Assembly (NCBI GenBank): GCA_002309415.1
Contig: DBXC01000007.1
Location: 1 to 64,000 of the forward strand
Direction: 5' to 3'
Origin: Dehalococcoidia bacterium UBA1222
GTDB taxonomy: Bacteria > Chloroflexota > Dehalococcoidia > Dehalococcoidales > UBA1222
DNA: 64,000 nt
The notes below the pieces were generated by a model that saw nothing but the letters and a program-made list of their open reading frames with translations, was not told where the DNA came from and searched no databases. Shown here one piece after another: positions 52,996 to 61,226 of the stretch (the first letter of the stretch is position 1; each line of letters opens with the position of its first letter). The position numbers and the translations under genes are program-made.

Positions 52996-54306
52996 CTACT
53001 TTGAAAGACCGGGGCAAACTTTCGATACGATATCGAACAATTCGCTATCGGTCACAAGAAGCTGTTCGACCTTGTTCACGGCATGGGATACGGTCGATGC
53101 ATTACGATTGCCGACAGCCTGCCCTGCTGCAGCAAGAGACAGGCCTCGCTGTTTCAAAACATACATCGTGACCTGTCTGGCAAGAGCAGTCTTCTGGTCT
53201 CTGTCGGAACCAATTATCTTTTCGGGGGTTACCCCAAATGAAGAAGCAATATCTTTGATAAGGCTGTTAACATCGAAACAGCCGTCGTTGGAAGCAGCGC
53301 GGTTCATTCCGCGGAGAGCTTTTCTTACGATATCCAGGGTGATGGGTTCATTCAAAAGTGTTGCATAAGCAATCACCTTGTTGAGTCGGCCCTCAAGTTC
53401 GCGGATGCTGGTGCAGGGTGCTTCTGCGATGGCAGAAACCAGTTCATCGGAGAAGTCAAAGTCTTTTCCTCGGATGCGGGTCTTGATAATCGCGATACGA
53501 GTCTCCAGTTCGGGAGCCTGGATATCTGTTATAAGGCCCCATTCGAAACGGCTCTTGAGCCTGTCAGCAATGCGGTCCATATCAGCAGGTGTCCTATCTG
53601 AAGTAACTACAATCTGGTGTCCGGCTTCTCGGGAAGTATTGAAGATGCTGAAGAAGATGTCCTGAGTCGCTTCTTTGCCGGCTAAGTCATGGATGTCGTC
53701 CACCATAAGGACGTCTGCGGATGCATATTTTTCTTTGACCAGATCTGTGGTGCCGTTAGAGAAAGAACGGATGCACTCGGAAATCAAAGATGAGCAAGAC
53801 GTGTATAGAGGTCGCAAATTATGCTCGACGGATCTCTGCCCGATGGCCTGCAGAAGGTGAGTCTTGCCAAGGCCGGGGGACGCACAGATGAAGAGCGGAT
53901 TGAACTGATTGTTAGCATTGCCGTCAGCGATGCTTAGAGCAGCAGCATGAGCCAGCTGATTGGATGGACCGACCACGAAGTTTTCAAAAGAAAGTTCAGG
54001 GCGCAGATGATAAAGCGCACTGATGTTCTTTTCCTCTTGAGTGGCGGGACGGGACGGATCCCAGTCGACGGTGAAATCGATCGAGACTTGTCTGCCAATC
54101 TGTTTGAATAGGATCCTCTCCACCAATGGAAGATGGTTCTTTTTCAGACATGCTGCAGAAAAATCATCTTTCACGCCAACCACAAAAGTCTTGTCTGTGA
54201 TCGACAGGCCCTTTGTGTCAGCAAACCATGTTTTATAGTTAGATTTGGTCACAGTAAGCTGGATAACACCTAAAACTGCTTTCCAAATACTCTCGGCAGG
54301 CTCCAT
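52996..54306 (-). CDS. dnaA: chromosomal replication initiator DnaA
   Basis: 436 residues. Domain I (1-85) is followed by a very short linker. The AAA+ domain has Gly-Leu-Gly-Lys-Thr-His near 151-156 and Val-Asp-Asp-Ile-His near 205. The C-terminal DNA-binding domain has Asn-Arg-Asn-Ala-Ser-Thr-Val-Ser-His near 398-406. The usual DnaA box-reading motif is Asp-His-(Ser/Thr)-Thr-Val, so Asn-Ala-Ser-Thr-Val here is a departure that could go with non-classical boxes. It is transcribed away from the likely origin at 54307-54663. Confidence 0.95.
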   Translation of the reverse strand: MEPAESIWKAVLGVIQLTVTKSNYKTWFADTKGLSITDKTFVVGVKDDFSAACLKKNHLPLVERILFKQIGRQVSIDFTVDWDPSRPATQEEKNISALYHLRPELSFENFVVGPSNQLAHAAALSIADGNANNQFNPLFICASPGLGKTHLLQAIGQRSVEHNLRPLYTSCSSLISECIRSFSNGTTDLVKEKYASADVLMVDDIHDLAGKEATQDIFFSIFNTSREAGHQIVVTSDRTPADMDRIADRLKSRFEWGLITDIQAPELETRIAIIKTRIRGKDFDFSDELVSAIAEAPCTSIRELEGRLNKVIAYATLLNEPITLDIVRKALRGMNRAASNDGCFDVNSLIKDIASSFGVTPEKIIGSDRDQKTALARQVTMYVLKQRGLSLAAAGQAVGNRNASTVSHAVNKVEQLLVTDSELFDIVSKVCPGLSK

Positions 54307-54335
54307 AAGATTGTTAAATAACCTCTCTCTACCGT

Positions 54336-54366
54336 AAAAAAAGGAACTGAAAAATCAGTTCTTTTT
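54336..54366 (-). terminator. terminator-like hairpin in the dnaA leader
   Basis: On the minus strand GAACTGA pairs with TCAGTTC around a short T-rich loop and is followed by CCTTTTTTT, about 30-60 bases upstream of the dnaA ATG. It could attenuate dnaA transcription or stop transcription from the origin side. The reverse orientation also has a T-run. Confidence 0.5.
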
Positions 54367-54556
54367 GTTACACCAACATGATACCACGGTCCGTGAATAA
54401 ACGATTCAACGATGATTTAAGGCGTGCTCCTTGTTAAATAAGGCTATATATAAATTTTTTACGCCATATTCTGCCAATTTTCTCGATTTTTCTTGAATTT
54501 TCTCAATTTTAAGATGATTTGACAAAACAAGAAAAAATGGGTTTTTAACACGCTTT

Positions 54557-54617
54557 GTTATGTAAAATATTTATGCCTTGTAACATAAAAATTTTACAAG
54601 GATTTCATTTACATAAC
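54557..54617. repeat. nested perfect inverted repeats in the putative origin
   Basis: Outer arms GTTATGTAAA (54557-54566) and TTTACATAAC (54608-54617) enclose inner arms CCTTGTAA (54576-54583) and TTACAAGG (54594-54601). The four arms are perfect and concentric and would form a long cruciform or bind paired protein dimers, close to the fmt promoter. Confidence 0.7.
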
Positions 54618-54663
54618 GTGAGAAATTGTGGCTATAAAATGTCCTAGGTGATAGAATGACGAC

Positions 54664-55590
54664 ATGAAGATCGTTTTTATGGGAAGCCCTGAATTTGCTG
54701 TGCCTGTCCTGACCAGACTGGTCGAAGACGGACACGAGATCATTGCTGTCTATACCCAGCCCGATAAACCTGCGGGCCGTGGACAGACTATGCATGTATC
54801 CCCTGTCAAATCCTATGCTTTGTCAAGGGGTTATATGGTCAAACAGCCTTTGACACTTAAGGACAGCACTGTCCAGGATGAGCTCAAGGCCCTTGCTCCG
54901 GAAATCATCATTGTCGTGGCTTACGGTCTTTTCCTCCCGAACGCCGTATTGGAAACACCTGTCTATGGTTGCATCAACGTCCACCCGTCGCTTCTTCCCA
55001 GACACCGCGGAGCAGCACCGGTAGTGTCGACGCTTCTTTCAGGTGATACCTGGGGCGGCGTGTCGATCATGAAGATGGACGCCGGATGGGATACTGGCGA
55101 CATCTTGGCAATGTCCAAGGTCCTGATTAGACCGGAAGATACTACGGACACTCTGATGTCTAAGCTGTCTATCATTTCGGCTTCTATGATGTCAGACATC
55201 CTGCCTCGATGGGTGGCAGGCAAGATTGCTCTTAGACCTCAGGATCAGGCAGAAGCTACTTACTTCAAGATGATGAAAAAAGAAGACGGTCTTATTGATT
55301 GGTCTTTAGACGCCATTACTATCAGAAACCGTGTCAGAGCGTTGCAGCCATGGCCTGGTACTTTCACCCATATCGATGGAAAACTACTGAAGATCCTCTC
55401 ATGTTCTGTCATCGAAACAGAAACGTACGGGACACCAGGCACGGTGAACGTGTCTAAGCGGGATGTCGATGTGATTACGGGAAATGGCCTTTTGAGACTA
55501 GGAATGATCCAGCCTGAAGGAAAGAAAGCTATGCCGGCTTGTGATTACGCCAGAGGCAACGGTTTCCCGGTTGGCTGTATCTTAACTTAA
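54664..55590 (+). CDS. fmt: methionyl-tRNA formyltransferase
   Basis: 308 residues. Met-Gly-Ser-Pro-Glu-Phe-Ala-Val-Pro (6-14), Asn-Val-His-Pro-Ser-Leu-Leu-Pro-Arg-His-Arg-Gly-Ala-Ala-Pro near 106-120 and Asp-Ala-Gly-Trp-Asp-Thr-Gly-Asp near 139 are the family motifs. It formylates initiator Met-tRNA; def, which reverses this on proteins, is at 59910 in the same window. No clear Shine-Dalgarno sequence precedes the ATG; TAGAAT at 54651-54656 suggests a very short leader. The end overlaps hisS tail-to-tail by nine bases. Confidence 0.95.
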   Translation: MKIVFMGSPEFAVPVLTRLVEDGHEIIAVYTQPDKPAGRGQTMHVSPVKSYALSRGYMVKQPLTLKDSTVQDELKALAPEIIIVVAYGLFLPNAVLETPVYGCINVHPSLLPRHRGAAPVVSTLLSGDTWGGVSIMKMDAGWDTGDILAMSKVLIRPEDTTDTLMSKLSIISASMMSDILPRWVAGKIALRPQDQAEATYFKMMKKEDGLIDWSLDAITIRNRVRALQPWPGTFTHIDGKLLKILSCSVIETETYGTPGTVNVSKRDVDVITGNGLLRLGMIQPEGKKAMPACDYARGNGFPVGCILT

Positions 55591-56829
55591 GCGTTTAAGC
55601 AGTTCTGCTTCAGTCAGGGTCTCCTGAGTATTGTTCAGCATATCTTTGAACGTGTAATTACCGTTCTCGACTTCTGATTCACCGATTATGATGACATAAT
55701 GTGAGCCAAACGTGTTGGCCTGACGCATCTGGGCTTTCATTGATCGTGGTGAATAAACTGTTGCGACAGGAATGCCGTTTTCTCTCAGGACAGATGTTAT
55801 ATGTCCAGCCATGTCCAGGGATGTCTCGCCACACCATACGACAAAGACATTCGGTTTATCCGATTTCGGGGGTTCGATACCGGCGCGTTTCAGGTTGAGG
55901 ATGACTCGTTCAAGTCCTGTCGCAAATCCGACGCCCTCGGTTGGTTTGCCGCCTAATTCCTCGATGAGTTTATCATAGCGACCGCCACCGCCAATGGTGC
56001 TCTGGGCACCTTCGATGAGAGGCTGGATCTCAAATACTGTCTTGGTGTAATAATCGAGACCACGGACCAGCCTGTGATCGATGACATAATCGAGATTTAA
56101 CTGATCCAGGCGTTTAGTGAGAGCAGCAAAGTGAGTGCTGCATTCCTCGCAGAGGTGTTCGATAGATTTAGGTGCATTATCGGCCAGGACTTTACAATTG
56201 GGCTTCTTACAGTCAAGGAGTCTCAGAACGTTTTTTTCAAAACGATTCTTGCAGTCTTCGCACATTTCACCCAAATGGTCGCGGTAATAATCTCTCAAAG
56301 TCTTCAGATATGCCGGGCGGCACTCAGGACAGCCGATATTGTTGATGAGGAGCGTCAGATCCTTGAGCCCCAGCTTCTTATAGAAACAACAGGACATATC
56401 GATGACTTCTGCATCTAACAGTGCGGATGATTCGCCAAGAGCCTCGAATCCGAACTGGTGGAACTGTCGCATTCGTCCGGCCTGGGGTCTTTCGTAACGG
56501 AAGATCGACATGATGTAATACAGTTTGACTGGCTGGGGAAGATTGGCCATGCCATGTTCGACATAGGCACGGCAGACAGGAGCGGTACCTTCGGGGCGCA
56601 GTGTTACAGAGCTGCCGCCAAGATCGTTGAACGTATACATCTCTTTTTCAACGATATCTGTACCTTCTCCAACGCCGCGGATGAACAGTCCGGAATCCTC
56701 AAATACAGGTGTATCCAGCCGTGAATAATGATAGAGTGCAGCCACCTCAGCGGCGGTGTCTTCTACATATTTCCAATAAGCCTGATCTTCAGGCAGCTTA
56801 TCTTGAGTTCCTCTAGGTGCTTGATACAT
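55582..56829 (-). CDS. hisS: histidyl-tRNA synthetase
   Basis: 415 residues. Class II motifs are present: Arg-Gly-Thr-Gln-Asp near 6, motif 2 Phe-Arg-Tyr-Glu-Arg-Pro-Gln-Ala-Gly-Arg near 112, His-A Leu-Val-Arg-Gly-Leu-Asp-Tyr-Tyr near 258 and Gly-Gly-Gly-Gly-Arg-Tyr-Asp near 281. A cysteine-rich insertion (Cys-Pro-Glu-Cys...Cys-Glu-Asp-Cys...Cys...Cys-Glu-Glu-Cys, about 167-231) suggests a bound zinc. It lies at the end of a minus-strand operon after the DUF456 gene. Confidence 0.95.
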   Translation of the reverse strand: MYQAPRGTQDKLPEDQAYWKYVEDTAAEVAALYHYSRLDTPVFEDSGLFIRGVGEGTDIVEKEMYTFNDLGGSSVTLRPEGTAPVCRAYVEHGMANLPQPVKLYYIMSIFRYERPQAGRMRQFHQFGFEALGESSALLDAEVIDMSCCFYKKLGLKDLTLLINNIGCPECRPAYLKTLRDYYRDHLGEMCEDCKNRFEKNVLRLLDCKKPNCKVLADNAPKSIEHLCEECSTHFAALTKRLDQLNLDYVIDHRLVRGLDYYTKTVFEIQPLIEGAQSTIGGGGRYDKLIEELGGKPTEGVGFATGLERVILNLKRAGIEPPKSDKPNVFVVWCGETSLDMAGHITSVLRENGIPVATVYSPRSMKAQMRQANTFGSHYVIIIGESEVENGNYTFKDMLNNTQETLTEAELLKRLS

Positions 56830-56860
56830 CTGTATGCTCCAGTCTTAAACTAATATGTCG

Positions 56861-57349
56861 CTAGCTCAAAAGAGCCACGACGAAGAAACCTATCATAACG
56901 ACGATCAGGATGACCTTGATAACTGCTGTGCAGAGGGTCCCGATCATGGCCCCCAGTGCTGCTTTGAGTGCGTGCTTAACATCCTGTTCGTGAATGAATT
57001 CACCAATAAAACCACCGAGTGCCGGTCCGACCAGGATGCCCCAAGGCATGAAGAACAGCCCGGCAATGGTTCCCAATGCGACACCGATCTGGCCGGCTTT
57101 GGATACATCCATCTTTTTGGCGCCGAGCAGTTGAGCTACAAGGTCCAAGATCATGATGACTACGCAGATCGCCGCAAAGACGATTGTAGTCGTCAGAGAT
57201 ATCTTCTCAAAGCCTGTACCCCAGGAATATAGAACGAAACCGGCAAGGGCCAAAGGGATACCGGGCAATGCGGGTAGGAATACTCCGACAAGGCCCAGGA
57301 CTAAAAGAAGACCGCTTCCGATAGGTATGATTATGTCAAGAGGTGCCAT
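56861..57349 (-). CDS. DUF456 membrane protein
   Basis: 162 residues, hydrophobic, with about four helices and the Pro-Ala-Leu-Pro-Gly-Ile-Pro-Leu segment near 26 characteristic of DUF456, plus a glycine-rich Gly-Pro-Ala-Leu-Gly-Gly-Phe-Ile-Gly-Glu segment near 107. Function is unknown. It lies nine bases after the lipoprotein gene stop and 31 bases before hisS, so it is probably in one transcript. Confidence 0.88.
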   Translation of the reverse strand: MAPLDIIIPIGSGLLLVLGLVGVFLPALPGIPLALAGFVLYSWGTGFEKISLTTTIVFAAICVVIMILDLVAQLLGAKKMDVSKAGQIGVALGTIAGLFFMPWGILVGPALGGFIGEFIHEQDVKHALKAALGAMIGTLCTAVIKVILIVVMIGFFVVALLS

Positions 57350-57358
57350 TATCTTTCC

Positions 57359-58513
57359 TTAGCTGAATATGCTGATGAGGCTTCCTAAACCGCCCAGGCC
57401 GGAAGAACCGCTATCAGAACCGCCGAGACCTTCGAGAAGATCAAACAGGTCGCCCAGATCGCCTTCTCCGGACCCGCCGTCAGAACCATTCAGCGCATCA
57501 AGGAGATTGCCCAGGTCGTTTTCATTGACGGACCCGCCGTCATAGTCACTTAAGCCTTCAAGGACGTCTCCGATATCGATCGAGCCGCTATCTGAGCCGG
57601 AAGAACCGCTATCATTGACGAGGCCACCCAGGATATCGAGGATGCTTCCGCCAGAAGACTCACCGCTGCCGCTGAGGCCGCCCAGGATATCAAGGATGCT
57701 GCTGCCGGATGAATCGCCATCACCAGTGAGACCGCTGAGAAGATCAGACAGGTCAATAGAACCGGTATTGTCGGGATCATTGTTGTCGCCTTCGCCACCG
57801 ATATCACTGAGGTCTAAGCCTCCAAGAAGACCGCTGAGGTCAAACAGCCCGGATGCGTCGATGACGCTGGCCTTGGACGGAAGCACGAACTTTTCATCGT
57901 CGATATCTTTGAAAGACATCTTGCTGAAAGTGACATAAACGTCATCTGTTTCCATTCTGACCGGGAAGCCATAGTCTTCCCAGAGCCAGATGGTGGTGCT
58001 GTGGGAATTATAGTCAGAGCTCAAAGGAAGGGTGTCTTCATAGACAAAGACTGCACACTTCTTGCCGTCGATGGTCTGTTCGCCCAGGATCGTACACATG
58101 GAAAGATCCAGATCTTTGATGAGGACATAGGGTGCATAGTCGGAAAGATCGATAGAAACCTTTAAGGCTTTCTTAAGAAGCGATACGTAGATGTAATCAT
58201 CTCCGGTCACGTAATCCATATAGATCGAGACGGGGAACTTCATCATATTGGTGTCGACCCTGGCATGAGTGGGTTCTGCATAGACCTTTGCTTTGATCTC
58301 AAAGTCCACAGCAGTATTTGTGGACACGCCGTTGACTTCGCAATAAATAGAATCAGGCAGCTTTGCGATGATCTTGGCCAGATCGGGAGTTGCCTCAGGA
58401 TCAAGGTCGGTGTTTCCTTTGTTGCAGCTCAGGATGTCGCATGATGAGGAAAATGCGACGACCATGCAGAGTACAGCTGAGAGAAGAATGCTGAATAAAC
58501 GCTGTTTTTTCAT
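57359..58513 (-). CDS. lipoprotein with Gly/Ser/Asp-rich repetitive tail
   Basis: About 384 residues. The signal peptide ends Ser-Ser-Ser-Cys near residue 25. The middle (about 40-220) is strand-rich and resembles LppX/LolA-type lipid-binding lipoproteins. The last 150 residues are low-complexity repeats of the form Asp-Ile-Leu-Gly-Gly-Leu with Gly/Ser/Asp spacers. Start 58513 is chosen because GGGGG lies upstream and Met-Lys-Lys opens a proper signal peptide. The tail may be a spacer or a calcium-binding or aggregation-prone region. The function is unknown. Confidence 0.75.
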   Translation of the reverse strand: MKKQRLFSILLSAVLCMVVAFSSSCDILSCNKGNTDLDPEATPDLAKIIAKLPDSIYCEVNGVSTNTAVDFEIKAKVYAEPTHARVDTNMMKFPVSIYMDYVTGDDYIYVSLLKKALKVSIDLSDYAPYVLIKDLDLSMCTILGEQTIDGKKCAVFVYEDTLPLSSDYNSHSTTIWLWEDYGFPVRMETDDVYVTFSKMSFKDIDDEKFVLPSKASVIDASGLFDLSGLLGGLDLSDIGGEGDNNDPDNTGSIDLSDLLSGLTGDGDSSGSSILDILGGLSGSGESSGGSILDILGGLVNDSGSSGSDSGSIDIGDVLEGLSDYDGGSVNENDLGNLLDALNGSDGGSGEGDLGDLFDLLEGLGGSDSGSSGLGGLGSLISIFS

Positions 58514-58616
58514 ATCAGGGCCCCCTTTGTCATCTAAATATGATTGTAGCAAGAATTAGAAAATAATGCTTTACTTGAATAATCTGGAAAACTCTTGGAC
58601 AAAGGAAGGCTGAGAG

Positions 58617-59276
58617 ATGATAGAAGAAGCCGTCAAAAAGATACTTGCCGAAGTGCCTGAAGATGTACGGGTCGTGGCTGCTATCAAGACCCGAACCGCT
58701 GATGAGGTGCTGCGGGCAATCGAAGCCGGCATCAAGTATGTCGGAGAGAATTATGTAAAGGAAGCGCAGGACCTGCATCCCGCCATCGGCAACAAGGCCG
58801 CATGGCATATGATCGGGACGGCACAATCCAATAAAGCCAAAGTCATCGCACAGCTGTTCGATATGGTCGAGAGCGTGGATTCGTTCCGTTTTGCCAAGGC
58901 GCTGGATGCCCAGTGCGGAAAGATCGGCAAGAAGATGCCGGTACTCCTGGAGATCAACAGTGCCCGTGAAGAACAAAAGAGCGGGATCATGCCGGAAGAC
59001 GCATTAGATGTAATCAAAAGCGTGTCGACACTGCCCAATCTGTCTGTCCAGGGACTCATGACTATGGGTCCGCTCCTGGAAGACCCTGAAAAGATCAGAC
59101 CGTATTTCAAGATAACCAAAGAACTCTTTGAAGATATCAAGAAGCAAGCGGTGCCTAACGTAGAGATGAAATACCTTTCTATGGGCATGACGAGCACCTA
59201 CCGTGTAGGTATCGAGGAAGGCGCTAATATCGTCAGGGTCGGAACGCTCCTGTTCGGAGAGCGTCATTATCATTAA
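58617..59276 (+). CDS. YggS-family PLP homeostasis protein
   Basis: 219 residues, the usual length. PLP-lysine is in Ala-Ala-Ile-Lys-Thr-Arg near 22; Gly-Glu-Asn-Tyr-Val near 42 (where Asn-Tyr is the PLP-contact segment), Trp-His-Met-Ile-Gly near 62, and Leu-Ser-Met-Gly-Met-Thr near 185 are family motifs. It binds PLP without known catalysis and keeps vitamin B6 and amino-acid pools in balance. It overlaps the convergent HAD gene end by four bases. Confidence 0.92.
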   Translation: MIEEAVKKILAEVPEDVRVVAAIKTRTADEVLRAIEAGIKYVGENYVKEAQDLHPAIGNKAAWHMIGTAQSNKAKVIAQLFDMVESVDSFRFAKALDAQCGKIGKKMPVLLEINSAREEQKSGIMPEDALDVIKSVSTLPNLSVQGLMTMGPLLEDPEKIRPYFKITKELFEDIKKQAVPNVEMKYLSMGMTSTYRVGIEEGANIVRVGTLLFGERHYH

Positions 59277-59920
59277 AGAAGTGCCAGAAGGTCGTTGATG
59301 ACAGAGCTGAGGCTGTCAAAGGACTTATAGGCTACATCGTGCTTATCGCACTCTTTAGCAAGGCTCTCGATCCCATAGATGTAATCACACATGCTGGCGG
59401 CCTTAAAATCAGACAGGCCGTTGCCGAAATATGCGACACGATAACCCTCTTTGAGGAAATGCTCGGCATAGGCTTCTTTGAAATGATCTCGCACCGCTTT
59501 TCCTGAAGGATCATGATAGACAGCCTTGATACCGGAGGGCAGGAACTCGCAGTCGGCAGCATGGTATTCGATCTCAGGGAAACCAATCATTTTTAGGATC
59601 GTCTCGATATAAAAGGTCATGCCGTTGGAGACGAACACGAAACGCACATCATGGTCCTTGCAGAACGTGAGGAGTTCCGAAAGTCCCGGTCGCAGGCGGA
59701 CATTCATTCTTGAATAATCGGCAAGTTCTTTCTTAGATGCTTTCACATATGAGAATGCTCTGGTGTTGTAGTCGTTGACCGTGATCTTGCCGTGTTTGAA
59801 ATCTTCGAACCACTGACGCCAAGGAACGTTGGTATACTCATCCAGGAGCTGAAAACTGAGATCTCCGATGGTGACAGTGCCGTCAAAATCGCACTGAATC
59901 ATGAGAGGTTTATGAGACAT
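59273..59920 (-). CDS. HAD-superfamily phosphatase (MtnX/SerB-like)
   Basis: About 215 residues. HAD motif I is Asp-Phe-Asp-Gly-Thr-Val (11-16), motif II Val-Ser-Asn-Gly near 98 and motif III/IV Tyr-Phe-Gly-Asn-Gly-Leu-Ser-Asp near 165. The closest family style is the MtnX-like phosphatases of methionine salvage; no other salvage genes are nearby. The ATG at 59920 overlaps the def stop, so it is translationally coupled to def. A longer start at 59941 is less likely. Confidence 0.88.
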   Translation of the reverse strand: MSHKPLMIQCDFDGTVTIGDLSFQLLDEYTNVPWRQWFEDFKHGKITVNDYNTRAFSYVKASKKELADYSRMNVRLRPGLSELLTFCKDHDVRFVFVSNGMTFYIETILKMIGFPEIEYHAADCEFLPSGIKAVYHDPSGKAVRDHFKEAYAEHFLKEGYRVAYFGNGLSDFKAASMCDYIYGIESLAKECDKHDVAYKSFDSLSSVINDLLALL

Positions 59921-60431
59921 GTTTGCTCTGCCAGACGTCATCGATTACGTCTTCAAGGGATTCTGCTATCTGAGTCTTCTGCAGCGAACCAGGAACGATC
60001 AAGTCGGTATAGAGGATGCCGTCGAGGTGATTGATCTCGTGTTCGAGAGCCTGTGCTTTGAGTCCTGTAGCATCGATCTTGACCGGGTTGCCGGCAGGGT
60101 CTACTGCTTTGACGATAACTTCACGGGAACGCTTAACTTTGCCTTGCATCTGAGGGACGCTGAGACAGCCTTCAGTAACAAATCTTTCACCGAAATGCTT
60201 GGCTACTTTGGGGTTGACCAGGACGAAGGGGTCTTCGTCGGGGACCCAGATGACAATTACACGTTTGGAAACACCGATCTGTGGAGCAGCAAGACCTACA
60301 CCGCCGGCTGCCTCCAAGGTTTCCACCATGTCTTCGGCGAGTTTAACGATTGATGCGTCGATATGCTCAACTACCTCAGCTTTTTTGCGGAGGAGAGGAT
60401 TGGGAGCTACTAAGATCTGTCTGATTGCCAT
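59910..60431 (-). CDS. def: peptide deformylase
   Basis: 173 residues. All three motifs are visible: Gly-Val-Gly-Leu-Ala-Ala-Pro-Gln (about 44-51), Glu-Gly-Cys-Leu-Ser-Val-Pro near 91 and His-Glu-Ile-Asn-His-Leu-Asp-Gly near 135. It removes the formyl group added through fmt. The gene's stop overlaps the start of the HAD phosphatase gene. Confidence 0.96.
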   Translation of the reverse strand: MAIRQILVAPNPLLRKKAEVVEHIDASIVKLAEDMVETLEAAGGVGLAAPQIGVSKRVIVIWVPDEDPFVLVNPKVAKHFGERFVTEGCLSVPQMQGKVKRSREVIVKAVDPAGNPVKIDATGLKAQALEHEINHLDGILYTDLIVPGSLQKTQIAESLEDVIDDVWQSKHVS

Positions 60432-60519
60432 AATAATAATCCTAACTAGTTAACTAAGTAATAACCATTATACAAGACTTTGCGGTATATCGGCATGACA
60501 TAAGTCTCACAAGGCTGAC

Positions 60520-60554
60520 AAAAAGAAAAAGCCCTGGCTTGTGGGGGCCAGGGC
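60520..60554 (-). terminator. intrinsic terminator of hsp20
   Basis: On the minus strand GCCCTGGC pairs with GCCAGGGC around a seven-to-nine-base loop, followed by TTTTTCTTTTT. It lies about 30 bases past the hsp20 stop. Confidence 0.9.
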
Positions 60555-60585
60555 ATAAGGGGAGAGAAATAAAAATGAAAGAAGG

Positions 60586-61029
60586 TTAGGCTTCGATTGA
60601 AGGGGCTACATCGATCTTGATCTGTTTCTTCTTCAGTTCTTCAGCCTTAGGAAGAGTGATCATCAGGACACCATCTTTGTAGGAAGACTGGATCTTGGAA
60701 GTATCGATGGTTTCAGGGAGCCTGAGTGCACGGTAGAAGGAGCCGACAGGTCGTTCATTGACCAGATAAGTGATTTCCTTGTCGTCAGCGGCAGGATCCT
60801 TGCGTTCTGCTCGGATGGTAAGGACGTTATCTTCAATGGAGACTTCGATATCCTTAGCATCGATACCGGGGAGAGAAGCTGCAACAGCGAAGGTATCGCC
60901 TTTCTTCATTACATCCAGAGGGATGTTCCAATCTTCGCAGCTGGAATAATCATTGGACTGCCACAATCGATTGGCAAGGTTCTCCATCATTCGCATTTCC
61001 TGTAAGGGATTCCAAAGTTTAGTAGTCAT
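60586..61029 (-). CDS. small heat-shock protein (Hsp20/alpha-crystallin)
   Basis: 147 residues. The alpha-crystallin domain is at about 36-130 and ends Tyr-Lys-Asp-Gly-Val-Leu-Met-Ile-Thr-Leu-Pro-Lys, the usual C-terminal signature; a flexible tail with Ile-Lys-Ile-Asp-Val follows. It is an ATP-independent holdase chaperone. AGGAGG precedes the ATG closely. Two variant CIRCE operators lie 39-141 bases upstream, so HrcA-type repression is likely. Confidence 0.95.
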   Translation of the reverse strand: MTTKLWNPLQEMRMMENLANRLWQSNDYSSCEDWNIPLDVMKKGDTFAVAASLPGIDAKDIEVSIEDNVLTIRAERKDPAADDKEITYLVNERPVGSFYRALRLPETIDTSKIQSSYKDGVLMITLPKAEELKKKQIKIDVAPSIEA

Positions 61030-61067
61030 TTCAAAAAACCTCCTGTTTTGTTGTTATCTGTTTGTTT

Positions 61068-61094
61068 TAGCAATCTATTTTCTTGATTGCTAAC
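61068..61094. promoter_or_regulatory. variant CIRCE operator, proximal
   Basis: TTAGCAATC (61068-61076), nine bases, GATTGCTAA (61086-61094) is a perfect 9-9-9 inverted repeat. It matches the HrcA-binding CIRCE consensus (TTAGCACTC-N9-GAGTGCTAA) except for one symmetric base change in each arm. Confidence 0.8.
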
Positions 61095-61143
61095 AATAAT
61101 ATATACCTAAGTTATGACTCTGTCAATACTTTTTTCAAAAAAT

Positions 61144-61170
61144 TTAGCAATATTTTTCAATGATTGCTAA
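61144..61170. promoter_or_regulatory. variant CIRCE operator, distal
   Basis: TTAGCAATA (61144-61152), nine bases, GATTGCTAA (61162-61170). It has the same 9-9-9 geometry as the proximal copy, with one arm position mismatched. The centres of the two sites are 76 bases apart, so looping or cooperative HrcA binding is possible. Confidence 0.72.
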
Positions 61171-61226
61171 AAACAGACATCAAAAAGGTGCTTTTAGGCG
61201 TGGAAAAGTCTAAGAAAAGGGTTGAA

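Larger units (their letters stand above)
54307..54663. other. probable replication origin (oriC) between dnaA and fmt
   Basis: A 357-base gap with AT-rich stretches at about 54445-54545, including near-repeats of the form AATTTTCTC and GATTTTTCTTG that could unwind. The 11-mer TTGTTAAATAA occurs exactly at 54311-54321 and 54431-54441. Related copies are TTGTTATGTAA (54556-54566), TTGTAACATAA (54579-54589) and an inverted CGTTATGTAA (54609-54618). No TTATCCACA box is present; CGTGAATAA near 54391 is the closest. Assignment rests on position next to dnaA-gyrB and these repeats. Confidence 0.55.

Noticed and set aside
57400..57800. Repetitive DNA as a tandem repeat element
   Set aside because: The repetition is explained by the Gly/Ser/Asp-rich coding repeats of the lipoprotein; spacing is irregular at the DNA level.
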